A stretch of DNA of 8,694 bases from JBEAOO01 sp041164825 (GTDB lineage: Bacteria; Pseudomonadota; Gammaproteobacteria; Burkholderiales; Burkholderiaceae_C): positions 1 to 8,694 of the forward strand of contig JBEAOO010000151.1 of the NCBI GenBank assembly GCA_041164825.1, in the 5' to 3' direction. How positions within the stretch are numbered: position 1 is the first letter of the stretch; every line of letters begins with the position of its first letter. Below the pieces are notes generated by a model. That model was not told where the DNA came from. It did no database searches and was given only the letters and a program-made list of their open reading frames with translations. Position numbers and translations under genes: made by a program. Positions 1-5,469 of the stretch are shown piece by piece.

Positions 1-823
1 GGCCGCTGCGTTGCAGCGCCGCCTGGGCCTTGTCGCGCAGCTCGCAAGCGTGGCGCGAGGCAGCGTCCAGGCCCATCAGGCTGACGTAGGTGGGCTTGTT
101 CTGGTCTTGGTCTTTGCCGGCGGTTTTGCCGAGCGTCTCGGAATCTTGGGTGGCGTCGAGCACGTCGTCGATCACCTGAAAGGCCAGGCCGAGCGCGTCG
201 CCGTACTCGGCCAGCGCGGAGGCGGCTTGGGGCGAGGTGCTGCCGCAAGCCGCACCCATCATCACGCTGGCTTGCAACAGGGCGCCGGTTTTGCGGTGGT
301 GCATGTCGCGCAGCTCGGCCTCGCTGAGCGGGCGGCCCACGCTGGCCAGGTCAATGGCCTGCCCGCCCGCCATGCCGGCGTGGCCGGCCGAGCGGGCCAG
401 CAGCGCACACAGCCGCGCTTGCAGCGCGGGGGCCATGCCCGCGTCGGGCGTGAGGATCTCAAACGCCAGCGCCTGCATCGCGTCACCGGCCAGCATGGCG
501 GCGGCTTCGCCGTATTGCACGTGCACGGTGGGCTTGCCGCGGCGCAGCACGTCGTTGTCCATGCAGGGCATGTCGTCGTGCACCAGCGAGTAGGCGTGGA
601 TCAGCTCCACCGCGCAGGCCGCGCGCAGCGCCGCAGCGGCGTCGCCGTGCACAGCGCGGTTGGCGGCCAGCACCAGCAGCGGGCGCAGGCGCTTGCCACC
701 GTCGAGCACGCCGTAGCGCATGGCCCAACCCAGGCCCGCCGGGGTCTCGGCCGGCACCCACTGCTCCAGCGCGGCTTCTACCTCGGCCAGCGTGCGGTTC
801 ACCCACGCAGAAAATTGTTCCAT
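1..823 (-). CDS. ispA: Farnesyl diphosphate synthase IspA (C-terminus beyond the left edge)
   Basis: A cytosolic trans-prenyltransferase that condenses isopentenyl diphosphate with dimethylallyl and then geranyl diphosphate to give farnesyl diphosphate, the precursor of quinone side chains and undecaprenyl carriers. Reading the minus strand from the ATG at 823-821 gives 274 residues without a stop. Visible family marks are a GGKRLRP block (residues 42-48), the first Asp-rich motif DDMPCMD (D83, D84, D89) preceded by HAYSLVH as in bacterial short-chain synthases, GGQAIDL (153-159), the KTG motif (178-180) and the second Asp-rich motif DDVLD (219-223). Family members are about 295 residues, so roughly 20 residues lie outside the window. 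It follows xseB by 44 nt and is probably cotranscribed with it; dxs is the usual next gene in this group but is not visible here. No clear Shine-Dalgarno precedes the start. All catalytic motifs that fall inside the window are intact. Confidence 0.96.
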   Translation of the reverse strand, partial: MEQFSAWVNRTLAEVEAALEQWVPAETPAGLGWAMRYGVLDGGKRLRPLLVLAANRAVHGDAAAALRAACAVELIHAYSLVHDDMPCMDNDVLRRGKPTVHVQYGEAAAMLAGDAMQALAFEILTPDAGMAPALQARLCALLARSAGHAGMAGGQAIDLASVGRPLSEAELRDMHHRKTGALLQASVMMGAACGSTSPQAASALAEYGDALGLAFQVIDDVLDATQDSETLGKTAGKDQDQNKPTYVSLMGLDAASRHACELRDKAQAALQRSG

Positions 824-867
824 GTCGTTTTGAATGATGTGTGGCACGAGACGGCGAGCGCGCCGGG

Positions 868-1104
868 TCAGGCCGTCCAGGGCTTGAGCTGGCCGTCTTC
901 CAGCACCTTCACCTGCTGCTCGATGGCATCCAGGCGGCTGCGGCAAAAGCCCAGCAGCTCGGCGCCACGCTGGTAGCTGCCCAGCAACTGGTCGAGCGGC
1001 AAAGCGCCGCCTTCCATGGCCGCCACCAGGCGCTCCAGCTCACCCAGCGCGTCTTCGTAGGTCGCAGGCAGGGCGGTGGCGGGGGGGATGGGGGCTTTGG
1101 GCAT
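868..1104 (-). CDS. xseB: Exodeoxyribonuclease VII small subunit XseB
   Basis: The small subunit of exonuclease VII, which binds in several copies to XseA and helps it degrade single-stranded DNA to oligonucleotides during repair. The ATG at 1104 gives 78 residues, the normal family length. The frame stays open further upstream, but that extension (proline- and glycine-rich, with no family similarity) would double the protein. The core reads TYEDALGELERLVAAMEGG (residues 15-33), then LPLDQLLGSYQRGAELLGFC and an acidic helix ending DAIEQQVKVLEDG, all typical of XseB, which folds as a short antiparallel helical pair. It is the first gene of the xseB-ispA operon and lies 44 nt upstream of ispA. 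XseA is not in the window. A TACAAT box 21 nt upstream of the start probably belongs to its promoter. There is no obvious Shine-Dalgarno. Confidence 0.93.
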   Translation of the reverse strand: MPKAPIPPATALPATYEDALGELERLVAAMEGGALPLDQLLGSYQRGAELLGFCRSRLDAIEQQVKVLEDGQLKPWTA

Positions 1105-1125
1105 GTCGCGCAGGGCAAAGCAGGC

Positions 1126-1154
1126 ATTGTAGTCAGCCAGCCCACCCCCAACGG
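1126..1154 (-). promoter_or_regulatory. Candidate sigma-70 promoter for xseB-ispA
   Basis: On the minus strand a TACAAT hexamer (5 of 6 to the -10 consensus) lies at 1131-1126, 21 nt before the xseB ATG. This would put the transcription start near 1119. The matching -35 position, around 1154-1149, reads CCGTTG and is weak. The call rests on the -10 and its placement only. Confidence 0.45.
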
Positions 1155-1172
1155 GTGCCCGGGTGGGCACCC
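1153..1172. repeat. Perfect inverted repeat, 8-bp arms
   Basis: GGGTGCCC (1153-1160) and GGGCACCC (1165-1172) are exact reverse complements around a GGGT loop. The hairpin lies just upstream of the xseB -10 box, overlapping its -35 position, and 60 nt before the plus-strand TACAAT. There is no T-run on either side, so an operator or DNA hairpin is more likely than a terminator. A repressor site is conjecture. Confidence 0.5.
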
Positions 1173-1233
1173 GCAAGAGGGAGTGACGCCCGAGGAGATG
1201 GCTGGCGGAACCCCTCAAACATCCCCTGACAGC

Positions 1234-1239
1234 TACAAT
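1234..1239 (+). promoter_or_regulatory. Candidate -10 box for the Rieske oxygenase gene
   Basis: TACAAT on the plus strand (5 of 6 to consensus) would start transcription near 1246, leaving a leader of about 167 nt before the ATG at 1413. CTGACA lies only 2 nt upstream (1226-1231), far too close to act as its -35, and the hexamer at proper spacing (around 1211-1216) is not convincing. Low certainty. Confidence 0.35.
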
Positions 1240-1412
1240 CCGCGACCCGTCGCCGACCGGTCCACCCGGCATGACGGCCCCGCCCACTGGCGAGCTGTGC
1301 CCTTTCAAGGCGCGCAGCGCCGGGTGGTTTGGCTGGGTCACCGGTTTGCACCTTGTTGCAATTCGCGCTGAGCCCGGTGGTTCGACATGGGTTTTTGGAG
1401 ATCCTGGGGATC

Positions 1413-2552
1413 ATGTCCGACCTGAGCATCAGCGCAGAAACGCTGGAGCGTAGCCGCTCGCAACTCTCGGTTTCATCGTATTTCAGTACGGAGCTGTTCC
1501 AGGCGGAACAGAAACGCATCTTCGACACCGGCCCGCGTTACCTCGGCCACGAGCTGGCCGTGCCCGAGGTGGGCGACTACTACGCCCTGCCGCAAGAAGG
1601 CGAGGGCCGCGCGCTGGTGCGCAACCGCGACGGCACGGTGCAACTGCTGTCCAACGTCTGCCGCCACCGGCAGGCGGTGATGCTGCGCGGGCGCGGCAAC
1701 ACGCAACAAAACATCGTCTGCCCGCTGCACCGCTGGACGTATGACTTGAAGGGCGAGCTCAAAGGCGCCCCGCACTTTGCCAACGACCCGTGCCTGAACC
1801 TAAACCAGTACCGCACGCGCAGCTGGAACGGCCTGATTTTTGAGGACAACGGCCGTGACATCGCCGCTGACTTGGCCCACCTCGGCCCGCGCCAGACGCT
1901 GGACTTCAGCGGCCACGTGCTCGACAAGGTGCACGTGCACGAGTGCGACTACAACTGGAAGACCTTCATCGAGGTCTACCTGGAGGACTACCACGTCGGA
2001 CCCTTCCACCCCGGCCTCGGCAACTTCGTCACCTGTGACGACCTGCGCTGGGAAATGGGCGATGCGTACTCGGTGCAGACCGTGGGCGTGGCCAGCCCGG
2101 CGGGCAAGGCGCTGGGGCGCTCGGGCTCGCCGGTGTACGAGCGCTGGCAGCAAGCGGTGCTCGACTATCAGGGCGACCGCCCGCTGCAGCACGGCGCCAT
2201 CTGGCTCACCTACCACCCGAACGTGATGATCGAGTGGTATCCCAACGTGCTGACCGTGTCGACGCTCTACCCGCAGGGCCCGCAGAAAACCATCAATGTG
2301 GTGGAGTTCTACTACCCTGAAGAGATCGCCGCCTTTGAGCGCGAGTACGTGGAGGCGCAACAAGCCGCCTACATGGAAACCTGCATCGAAGACGACGAGA
2401 TCGCGCTGCGCATGGACGCTGGCCGCAAGGCCTTGCTGGCGCGCGGCGACGACGAGGTCGGCCCCTACCAGAGCCCGATGGAAGACGGCATGCAGCAGTT
2501 CCACGAGTGGTACCGGCGCCAGATGACTGACGCGCTGGCCCCGGCGCTTTGA
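1413..2552 (+). CDS. Rieske non-heme iron oxygenase alpha subunit (aromatic-ring/quaternary-amine type)
   Basis: A 379-residue Rieske oxygenase that would use electrons from a separate reductase to activate O2 and hydroxylate or demethylate an organic substrate. The N-terminal Rieske domain binds the [2Fe-2S] cluster through C83-x-H85 and C103-x2-H106. The C-terminal domain has N181-W-K, then E191-x2-H194-x4-H199, with D327 in IEDDEI (325-330) as the likely third iron ligand. Most dioxygenases have Asp at the E191 position, bridging the two metal centres. Glu there is known from the carnitine monooxygenase CntA and related quaternary-amine enzymes, so that subgroup is the best guess; the substrate is unknown. 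The ATG at 1413 is chosen because the family block begins shortly after it and a GGAG lies 12 nt upstream (1397-1400). No reductase or ferredoxin gene is adjacent, and a terminator follows, so it is a lone transcription unit. Confidence 0.9.
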   Translation: MSDLSISAETLERSRSQLSVSSYFSTELFQAEQKRIFDTGPRYLGHELAVPEVGDYYALPQEGEGRALVRNRDGTVQLLSNVCRHRQAVMLRGRGNTQQNIVCPLHRWTYDLKGELKGAPHFANDPCLNLNQYRTRSWNGLIFEDNGRDIAADLAHLGPRQTLDFSGHVLDKVHVHECDYNWKTFIEVYLEDYHVGPFHPGLGNFVTCDDLRWEMGDAYSVQTVGVASPAGKALGRSGSPVYERWQQAVLDYQGDRPLQHGAIWLTYHPNVMIEWYPNVLTVSTLYPQGPQKTINVVEFYYPEEIAAFEREYVEAQQAAYMETCIEDDEIALRMDAGRKALLARGDDEVGPYQSPMEDGMQQFHEWYRRQMTDALAPAL

Positions 2553-2572
2553 ACCACTGACCCGCCCCACCC

Positions 2573-2606
2573 AAGCCCCGACAGCCCAGCGCTGCGGGGC
2601 TTTCTT
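2573..2606 (+). terminator. Rho-independent terminator after the Rieske gene
   Basis: AAGCCCCG (2573-2580) and CGGGGCTT (2595-2602) are exact reverse complements around a 14-nt loop, followed by a T-rich tail (TTTCTTCATT). It begins 20 nt after the Rieske stop and ends only about 8 nt before the transporter ATG, so the transporter gene must be reached by read-through or by a promoter inside or after this hairpin. Confidence 0.8.
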
Positions 2607-2613
2607 CATTCTC

Positions 2614-3555
2614 ATGACCGCCGCCCGCTCACCCGGGCCTGCCACCACCGTGTTCTTGTCTCGCTTGCCTGCCCCTTGGTTGATGGTGATCGCCACCTTC
2701 TTGTTCGCCACCATGAGCGTGTGCGTGAAGCTGGCCTCGGCCGACTACAGCGTGGGCGAGATCGTGTTCTACCGCGGCGCCTTGGGCGCACTCATCGTTG
2801 GCGTGATGACCCGCGCCCGCGGCGGCACACTGCGCACGCCCGTGCCCCTGGCGCATGTGGGCCGGGGCGCGGCCGGCGTCACGGCCATGAGCTTGTGGTT
2901 CTACGGCATCCAGCACCTGCCGCTGGCCACGGCCATGACGCTGAACTACATGTCGTCCATTTGGATGGCGCTGTTTTTGATGGGCGGCGCCGTGGCCTTG
3001 GGCTCGGCACGGGTCGATGCGCGCTTGGTGGTCACCGTGCTGGTGGGCTTTGCCGGCGTGGCGCTGATTCTGCGACCCACGCTCGACCGCGACCAGCTCT
3101 GGTACGGCCTGATCGGCCTGCTCTCGGGCATGCTCTCGGCCATGGCGTATTTGCAAGTGACCACGCTGGGCCGCGCGGGCGAGCCCGAGTACCGCATCGT
3201 TTTTTACTTCTCGCTGTTTTGCGCCATCGCGGGCGCGCTGAGCTCGGTGTTCACCGGGCTGAATGCGCACAGCTGGCGCGGTGTGGCGCTGCTGCTGGGC
3301 GTGGGCCTGTGCGCCACCGTGGCCCAGTTGCTGATGACGCGCGCCTACGCGACGGGCAAAACCCTGGTCAATGCCAGCTTGCAATACCTCGGCATTGCGT
3401 TTTCGTTTGCCTACGGCGTGCTGCTGTTTGACGACCCGGTGACCGGCATGGCCTTGGCTGGCATGCTGCTGATCGTGCTGGCCGGCGTGGGCGCCACGCT
3501 GCTGCGCAGCCAAAAAACTCCCGACAGCACCGCCGCCACCTCCACCGAAGCGTGA
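2614..3555 (+). CDS. DMT superfamily (EamA domain) transporter
   Basis: An inner-membrane permease of the drug/metabolite transporter superfamily, 313 residues, close to the family's usual 290-310. About ten hydrophobic segments are visible, forming two repeated EamA halves: roughly residues 21-155 (starting APWLMVIATFLFATMSVCVK) and 165-300 (from LWYGLIGLLSGMLSAMAYL to the GMLLIVLAGVGATLL segment). The RGALGALIVG and YMSSIWMALF segments resemble the conserved helices of the first half. The C-terminus is a short polar tail. Its substrate cannot be told; relatives export amino acids, metabolites or nucleotides. The ATG at 2614 has no Shine-Dalgarno and sits right after a terminator. A GTG at 2650 or the ATG at 2683, just before the first helix, are alternatives. 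The sulfurtransferase follows after 55 nt and may be cotranscribed. Confidence 0.88.
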   Translation: MTAARSPGPATTVFLSRLPAPWLMVIATFLFATMSVCVKLASADYSVGEIVFYRGALGALIVGVMTRARGGTLRTPVPLAHVGRGAAGVTAMSLWFYGIQHLPLATAMTLNYMSSIWMALFLMGGAVALGSARVDARLVVTVLVGFAGVALILRPTLDRDQLWYGLIGLLSGMLSAMAYLQVTTLGRAGEPEYRIVFYFSLFCAIAGALSSVFTGLNAHSWRGVALLLGVGLCATVAQLLMTRAYATGKTLVNASLQYLGIAFSFAYGVLLFDDPVTGMALAGMLLIVLAGVGATLLRSQKTPDSTAATSTEA

Positions 3556-3610
3556 GAAGGTGTGAACCCATCCGACATGCCCGCTCGTCCCACCTTCTGA
3601 GCCCACCCCC

Positions 3611-4468
3611 ATGACCCCCTCCCCCTTGATCTCCGCCACCCAGTTGCAAGCCCTGCTGGCCCAGCCCGGCAGCCCACCGCCGCTGCTGCTCGACGCCAGC
3701 TTCGACTTGACCGCCCCCGAGGCTGGCCGCCGCCAACACGCCGAAGGCCACGTGCCCGGCACGCTGTATGTGCATCTGGACGAGGCCTTGTGCGGCGCCA
3801 AAACCGGCCACAACGGCCGCCACCCGCTGCCCTCGCGCGCAGCCTTTGCCGCCACCGTGAGCGCCTGGGGCCTGACACCCACCCGCCGCGTGGTGGTGAT
3901 GGACCGCCAAGGCGCCATGTACGCCGCCCGGCTGTGGTGGATGCTGCGCGACCTGGGGCATGAACAGGTGCAGGTGCTCGATGGCGGCGTGACCGCGTGG
4001 ACGACCGCTGGCGGCGTGCTGGAAGCCGGTGACACCTCGGCAGCTGCCGCCACCTCGCCCTACCCGCTCAGCGCCAGCACCCTGCCCCGCATCAACGCCG
4101 ATGAGTTGCAGCAGCGCCTGCCGCGTGTGACGCTGATCGACGCCCGGGCGCCTGAGCGCTACCGCGGTGAGGTGGAGCCGCTCGATGCCCAAGCCGGCCA
4201 CATCCCGGGCGCGCGCAACCGCTTCTTCAAAGACAACCTGCAAGCCGACGGGCGCTTCAAACCGGCCGCACAACTGCAGGCCGAGTTTGATGTGCTGCTG
4301 GGCGCACTGGCGGCTGCGCCCGAGGTGGTGCACCAGTGCGGTTCGGGCGTCACCGCTTGCCACAACCTGCTGGCCGCGTCTGTGGCCGGGCGCGCTTTGG
4401 GCACGCTGTATCCGGGCTCGTGGAGCGAGTGGTCGGCCGACTCGGCGCGGCCAGTGGCCAAAGGGTGA
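3611..4468 (+). CDS. sseA: Sulfurtransferase, two rhodanese domains (3-mercaptopyruvate type)
   Basis: A 285-residue cytosolic tandem-rhodanese enzyme that moves sulfane sulfur from a donor to cyanide or another thiophile through a cysteine persulfide. The N-terminal domain (about 8-135) has HVPGTLYVHLDE and keeps DRQG (98-101) where an active-site cysteine would be, so it is the inactive, structural half, as usual. The C-terminal domain (about 160-280) has LIDARAPERYRGEVEP (175-190) and GHIPGA (197-201 onward), then the active loop CGSGVTA with C243 as nucleophile. CGSGVTA is the loop of 3-mercaptopyruvate sulfurtransferases such as E. coli SseA, whereas thiosulfate rhodaneses usually carry C-R-K-G-V-T, so mercaptopyruvate is the likelier donor. 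Length is normal. No Shine-Dalgarno precedes the ATG. It starts 55 nt after the transporter, with a loose inverted repeat (AGAAGGTG 3555-3562, CACCTTCT 3591-3598) between them. Confidence 0.9.
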   Translation: MTPSPLISATQLQALLAQPGSPPPLLLDASFDLTAPEAGRRQHAEGHVPGTLYVHLDEALCGAKTGHNGRHPLPSRAAFAATVSAWGLTPTRRVVVMDRQGAMYAARLWWMLRDLGHEQVQVLDGGVTAWTTAGGVLEAGDTSAAAATSPYPLSASTLPRINADELQQRLPRVTLIDARAPERYRGEVEPLDAQAGHIPGARNRFFKDNLQADGRFKPAAQLQAEFDVLLGALAAAPEVVHQCGSGVTACHNLLAASVAGRALGTLYPGSWSEWSADSARPVAKG

Positions 4469-4484
4469 AACGGACCGCGCTGAC

Positions 4485-4498
4485 TTGATCAGAGTCAA
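4485..4498 (+). promoter_or_regulatory. FNR/Anr-type binding site upstream of the usp gene
   Basis: TTGATCAGAGTCAA matches the FNR/Anr consensus TTGAT-N4-ATCAA at 9 of 10 defined positions. Its centre (4491.5) lies 66 nt before the usp ATG. If FNR sits at the common -41.5 position, transcription would start near 4533 and the -10 would fall at about 4521-4526 (CACACT, weak). That leaves a ~25-nt leader containing the AGGAG ribosome site. The geometry fits a class II oxygen-responsive activator site. FNR-type control of usp genes is known in other proteobacteria. Confidence 0.68.
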
Positions 4499-4557
4499 TG
4501 CAATCCGGCGGTGGCCGGACCACACTGAGTCATCTCAAACCCCCGCAGGAGTTGACC

Positions 4558-4992
4558 ATGTTCAAGCGCATTCTGGTGCCCACCGACGGTTCCGACATCA
4601 GCAAAAAGGCCATCGAGACCGCCATCGGCATGGCCCAACTGGAGGGCGGCCAGCTCTTCACCGTGTCGGTGAAAGAGCCCTTCCCGTACAGCGCCATTTC
4701 CGAGATGCAGCCCACGCCGCCGCAAGCGTTTTTTGACGCCCAAGAGCGCATGGCCAACGAGCGCGTGCAAGCCGTGCTGGCTGCGGCCGGCACAGCCGGT
4801 GTGCCCGTGCAAGGCAGCTCGGTCGAAGCGCTGCACGCCTGGGAAGCCATCATCGATGCCGCCAAGGCCAACCAGTGCGACCTGATCGTGATGGCCTCAC
4901 ACGGCCGCCGCGGCGTGCAAGCCCTGCTGCTGGGCAGCGAAACGCAGAAGGTGCTCACGCACTCGACGATTCCGGTGCTGGTGGTGCGCTGA
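4558..4992 (+). CDS. Universal stress protein, UspA family
   Basis: A single-domain, cytosolic universal stress protein of 144 residues, usual for the family. These small nucleotide-binding proteins accumulate in stress, starvation or oxygen limitation; their molecular targets are mostly unknown. It opens with MFKRILVPTDGSDISKKAIE (1-20), the characteristic first strand with Asp10 near the nucleotide. The C-terminal phosphate-binding motif reads ASHGRRGVQALLLGS (113-127), matching G-x2-G-x9-G-S except that Ala113 replaces the first Gly, a common variation; ATP binding is therefore plausible. It ends with the usual IPVLVVR strand. The start is well set: AGGAG (4547-4551) lies 6 nt before the ATG, the best ribosome site in the window. 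The FNR-type box at 4485-4498 suggests induction at low oxygen. A hairpin follows the stop. Confidence 0.95.
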   Translation: MFKRILVPTDGSDISKKAIETAIGMAQLEGGQLFTVSVKEPFPYSAISEMQPTPPQAFFDAQERMANERVQAVLAAAGTAGVPVQGSSVEALHAWEAIIDAAKANQCDLIVMASHGRRGVQALLLGSETQKVLTHSTIPVLVVR

Positions 4993-4998
4993 GTGGCG

Positions 4999-5022
4999 GG
5001 CTGGTGCTGAGCTGCGCCAGCC
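4999..5022 (+). terminator. Hairpin after usp, possible weak terminator
   Basis: GGCTGGTGC (4999-5007) and GCGCCAGCC (5014-5022) pair over 9 bp with one G-T wobble around a TGAGCT loop, 6 nt after the usp stop. What follows is AACAAAGGG and not a T-run, so termination would be imperfect or factor-dependent. Confidence 0.4.
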
Positions 5023-5040
5023 AACAAAGGGATCAGCAGC

Positions 5041-5196
5041 GCACCGAGCGGCAAGAGTCGTTCGCTGCGCTGCGAGGAGTCTCATTCCAAGGCAGGTGCC
5101 CGGAGCGCTGTGCCGCATTCGCTTTGCTCCGTGTCCTCCGCCGGCCTGCGGCCGGCTCCCCCTTTACCTGCGCAAAGCGAATGCGGCTCAGCGCTC
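5041..5196 (-). repeat. Structured palindromic repeat, copy R1
   Basis: The core is an inverted repeat with 24-nt arms (5103-5126 and 5173-5196) that match at 23 of 24 positions. Between them is a 46-nt loop that, on the minus strand, begins CGCAGGTAAAGG and ends GGACACGGAG. Inside the loop is a second perfect hairpin, GCCGGCC-TGC-GGCCGGC (5140-5156, plus strand). Beyond the arm a tail (about 5102 down to 5041) contains GGAATGAGACTCCTCG, related to the tail of R2. Long open frames cross the element, but they follow the repeat and do not look like genes. Its style recalls the dispersed intergenic palindromes seen in many proteobacterial genomes. Confidence 0.75.
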
Positions 5197-5210
5197 CCTG
5201 AACCATCGGT

Positions 5211-5233
5211 GGCATGCGTCTACGTGGCATGCC
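5211..5233. repeat. Small inverted repeat between R1 and R2
   Basis: GGCATGC (5211-5217) and GCATGCC (5227-5233) are exact complements around a 9-nt spacer. This hairpin sits in the 51-nt gap between the divergently oriented copies R1 and R2, roughly at the centre of the whole arrangement. Its significance is unknown. Confidence 0.4.
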
Positions 5234-5247
5234 GAGGTGCTGCTTGG

Positions 5248-5433
5248 GGCGGTGATGGGCCGGGCCGATTTGCGCAGGTAAAGGAGGAGGGCTCGCGCCA
5301 GCGGACCCGGGGGACACGGAGCAAATCGGCCGGGCCCATCGCCGCCATCGCACCGACCGTCGAATGGGACGCCTCGGACCGGTCAGCAGCCTCGGGCCCA
5401 GTGCGGCAACGCGCCGAGAACCGAACTCCCCGA
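5248..5433 (+). repeat. Structured palindromic repeat, copy R2
   Basis: The core has 25-nt arms (5248-5272 and 5322-5346) complementary at 23 of 25 positions around a 49-nt loop. The loop starts CGCAGGTAAAGG and ends GGGGACACGGAG, as in R1 on the opposite strand. The arm sequences, however, are quite different from those of R1. An inner hairpin at 5289-5308 (GGG-C-TCGC-GCCA-GCGG-A-CCC) replaces the inner hairpin of R1 with different pairs. The tail, about 5347-5433, contains GAATGGGACGCCTCGGACC and runs close to the end of the dienelactone hydrolase gene. Right arm plus tail align without gaps to R3 (8088-8171) at about 80 percent by eye. Confidence 0.75.
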
Positions 5434-5469
5434 GCACCGATAGCTTGTGCGCATTAACGCCTGCCCGCA

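Larger units (their letters stand above)
1105..1412. other. Divergent intergenic region between xseB and the Rieske gene
   Basis: This 308-nt gap separates divergently transcribed genes. It holds a TACAAT box on each strand (1126-1131 minus, 1234-1239 plus) and a perfect hairpin between them (1153-1172). No conserved small protein was recognised. A frame starting with ATG at 1271 codes for 60 residues with no recognisable composition, and a TTG at 1329 would extend the Rieske protein by 28 unsupported residues. The space beyond what two promoters need could hold a 5' leader of about 165 nt for the Rieske gene. Confidence 0.6.

Noticed and set aside
11..976. A 321-codon plus-strand open frame across ispA and xseB.
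   Set aside because: It is the opposite-strand shadow of two confidently identified minus-strand genes; its product is rich in Arg, Gly, Ala and His with no domain.
1105..1341. N-terminal extension of XseB up to 1341.
   Set aside because: The frame is open but the extra ~79 residues have no family similarity and would cross both TACAAT boxes; the ATG at 1104 gives the standard XseB length.
1329..1412. TTG at 1329 as the Rieske gene start.
   Set aside because: The added 28 residues do not look like part of the family, and the ATG at 1413 has a modest GGAG upstream.
1386..1424. A 12-codon frame (ATG at 1386) with two Trp codons overlapping the Rieske start, like a leader peptide.
   Set aside because: There is no attenuator structure or ribosome site to go with it, and short frames like this are common by chance.
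3555..3598. AGAAGGTG ... CACCTTCT inverted repeat after the transporter, considered as a terminator.
   Set aside because: The spacer is 28 nt long and no T-run follows; listed only as context in the sulfurtransferase entry.
5103..5346. R1 and R2 considered as integron attC sites or a CRISPR array.
   Set aside because: There are no RYYYAAC/GTTRRRY core sites and no regularly spaced direct repeats with unique spacers; the copies are inverted relative to each other.
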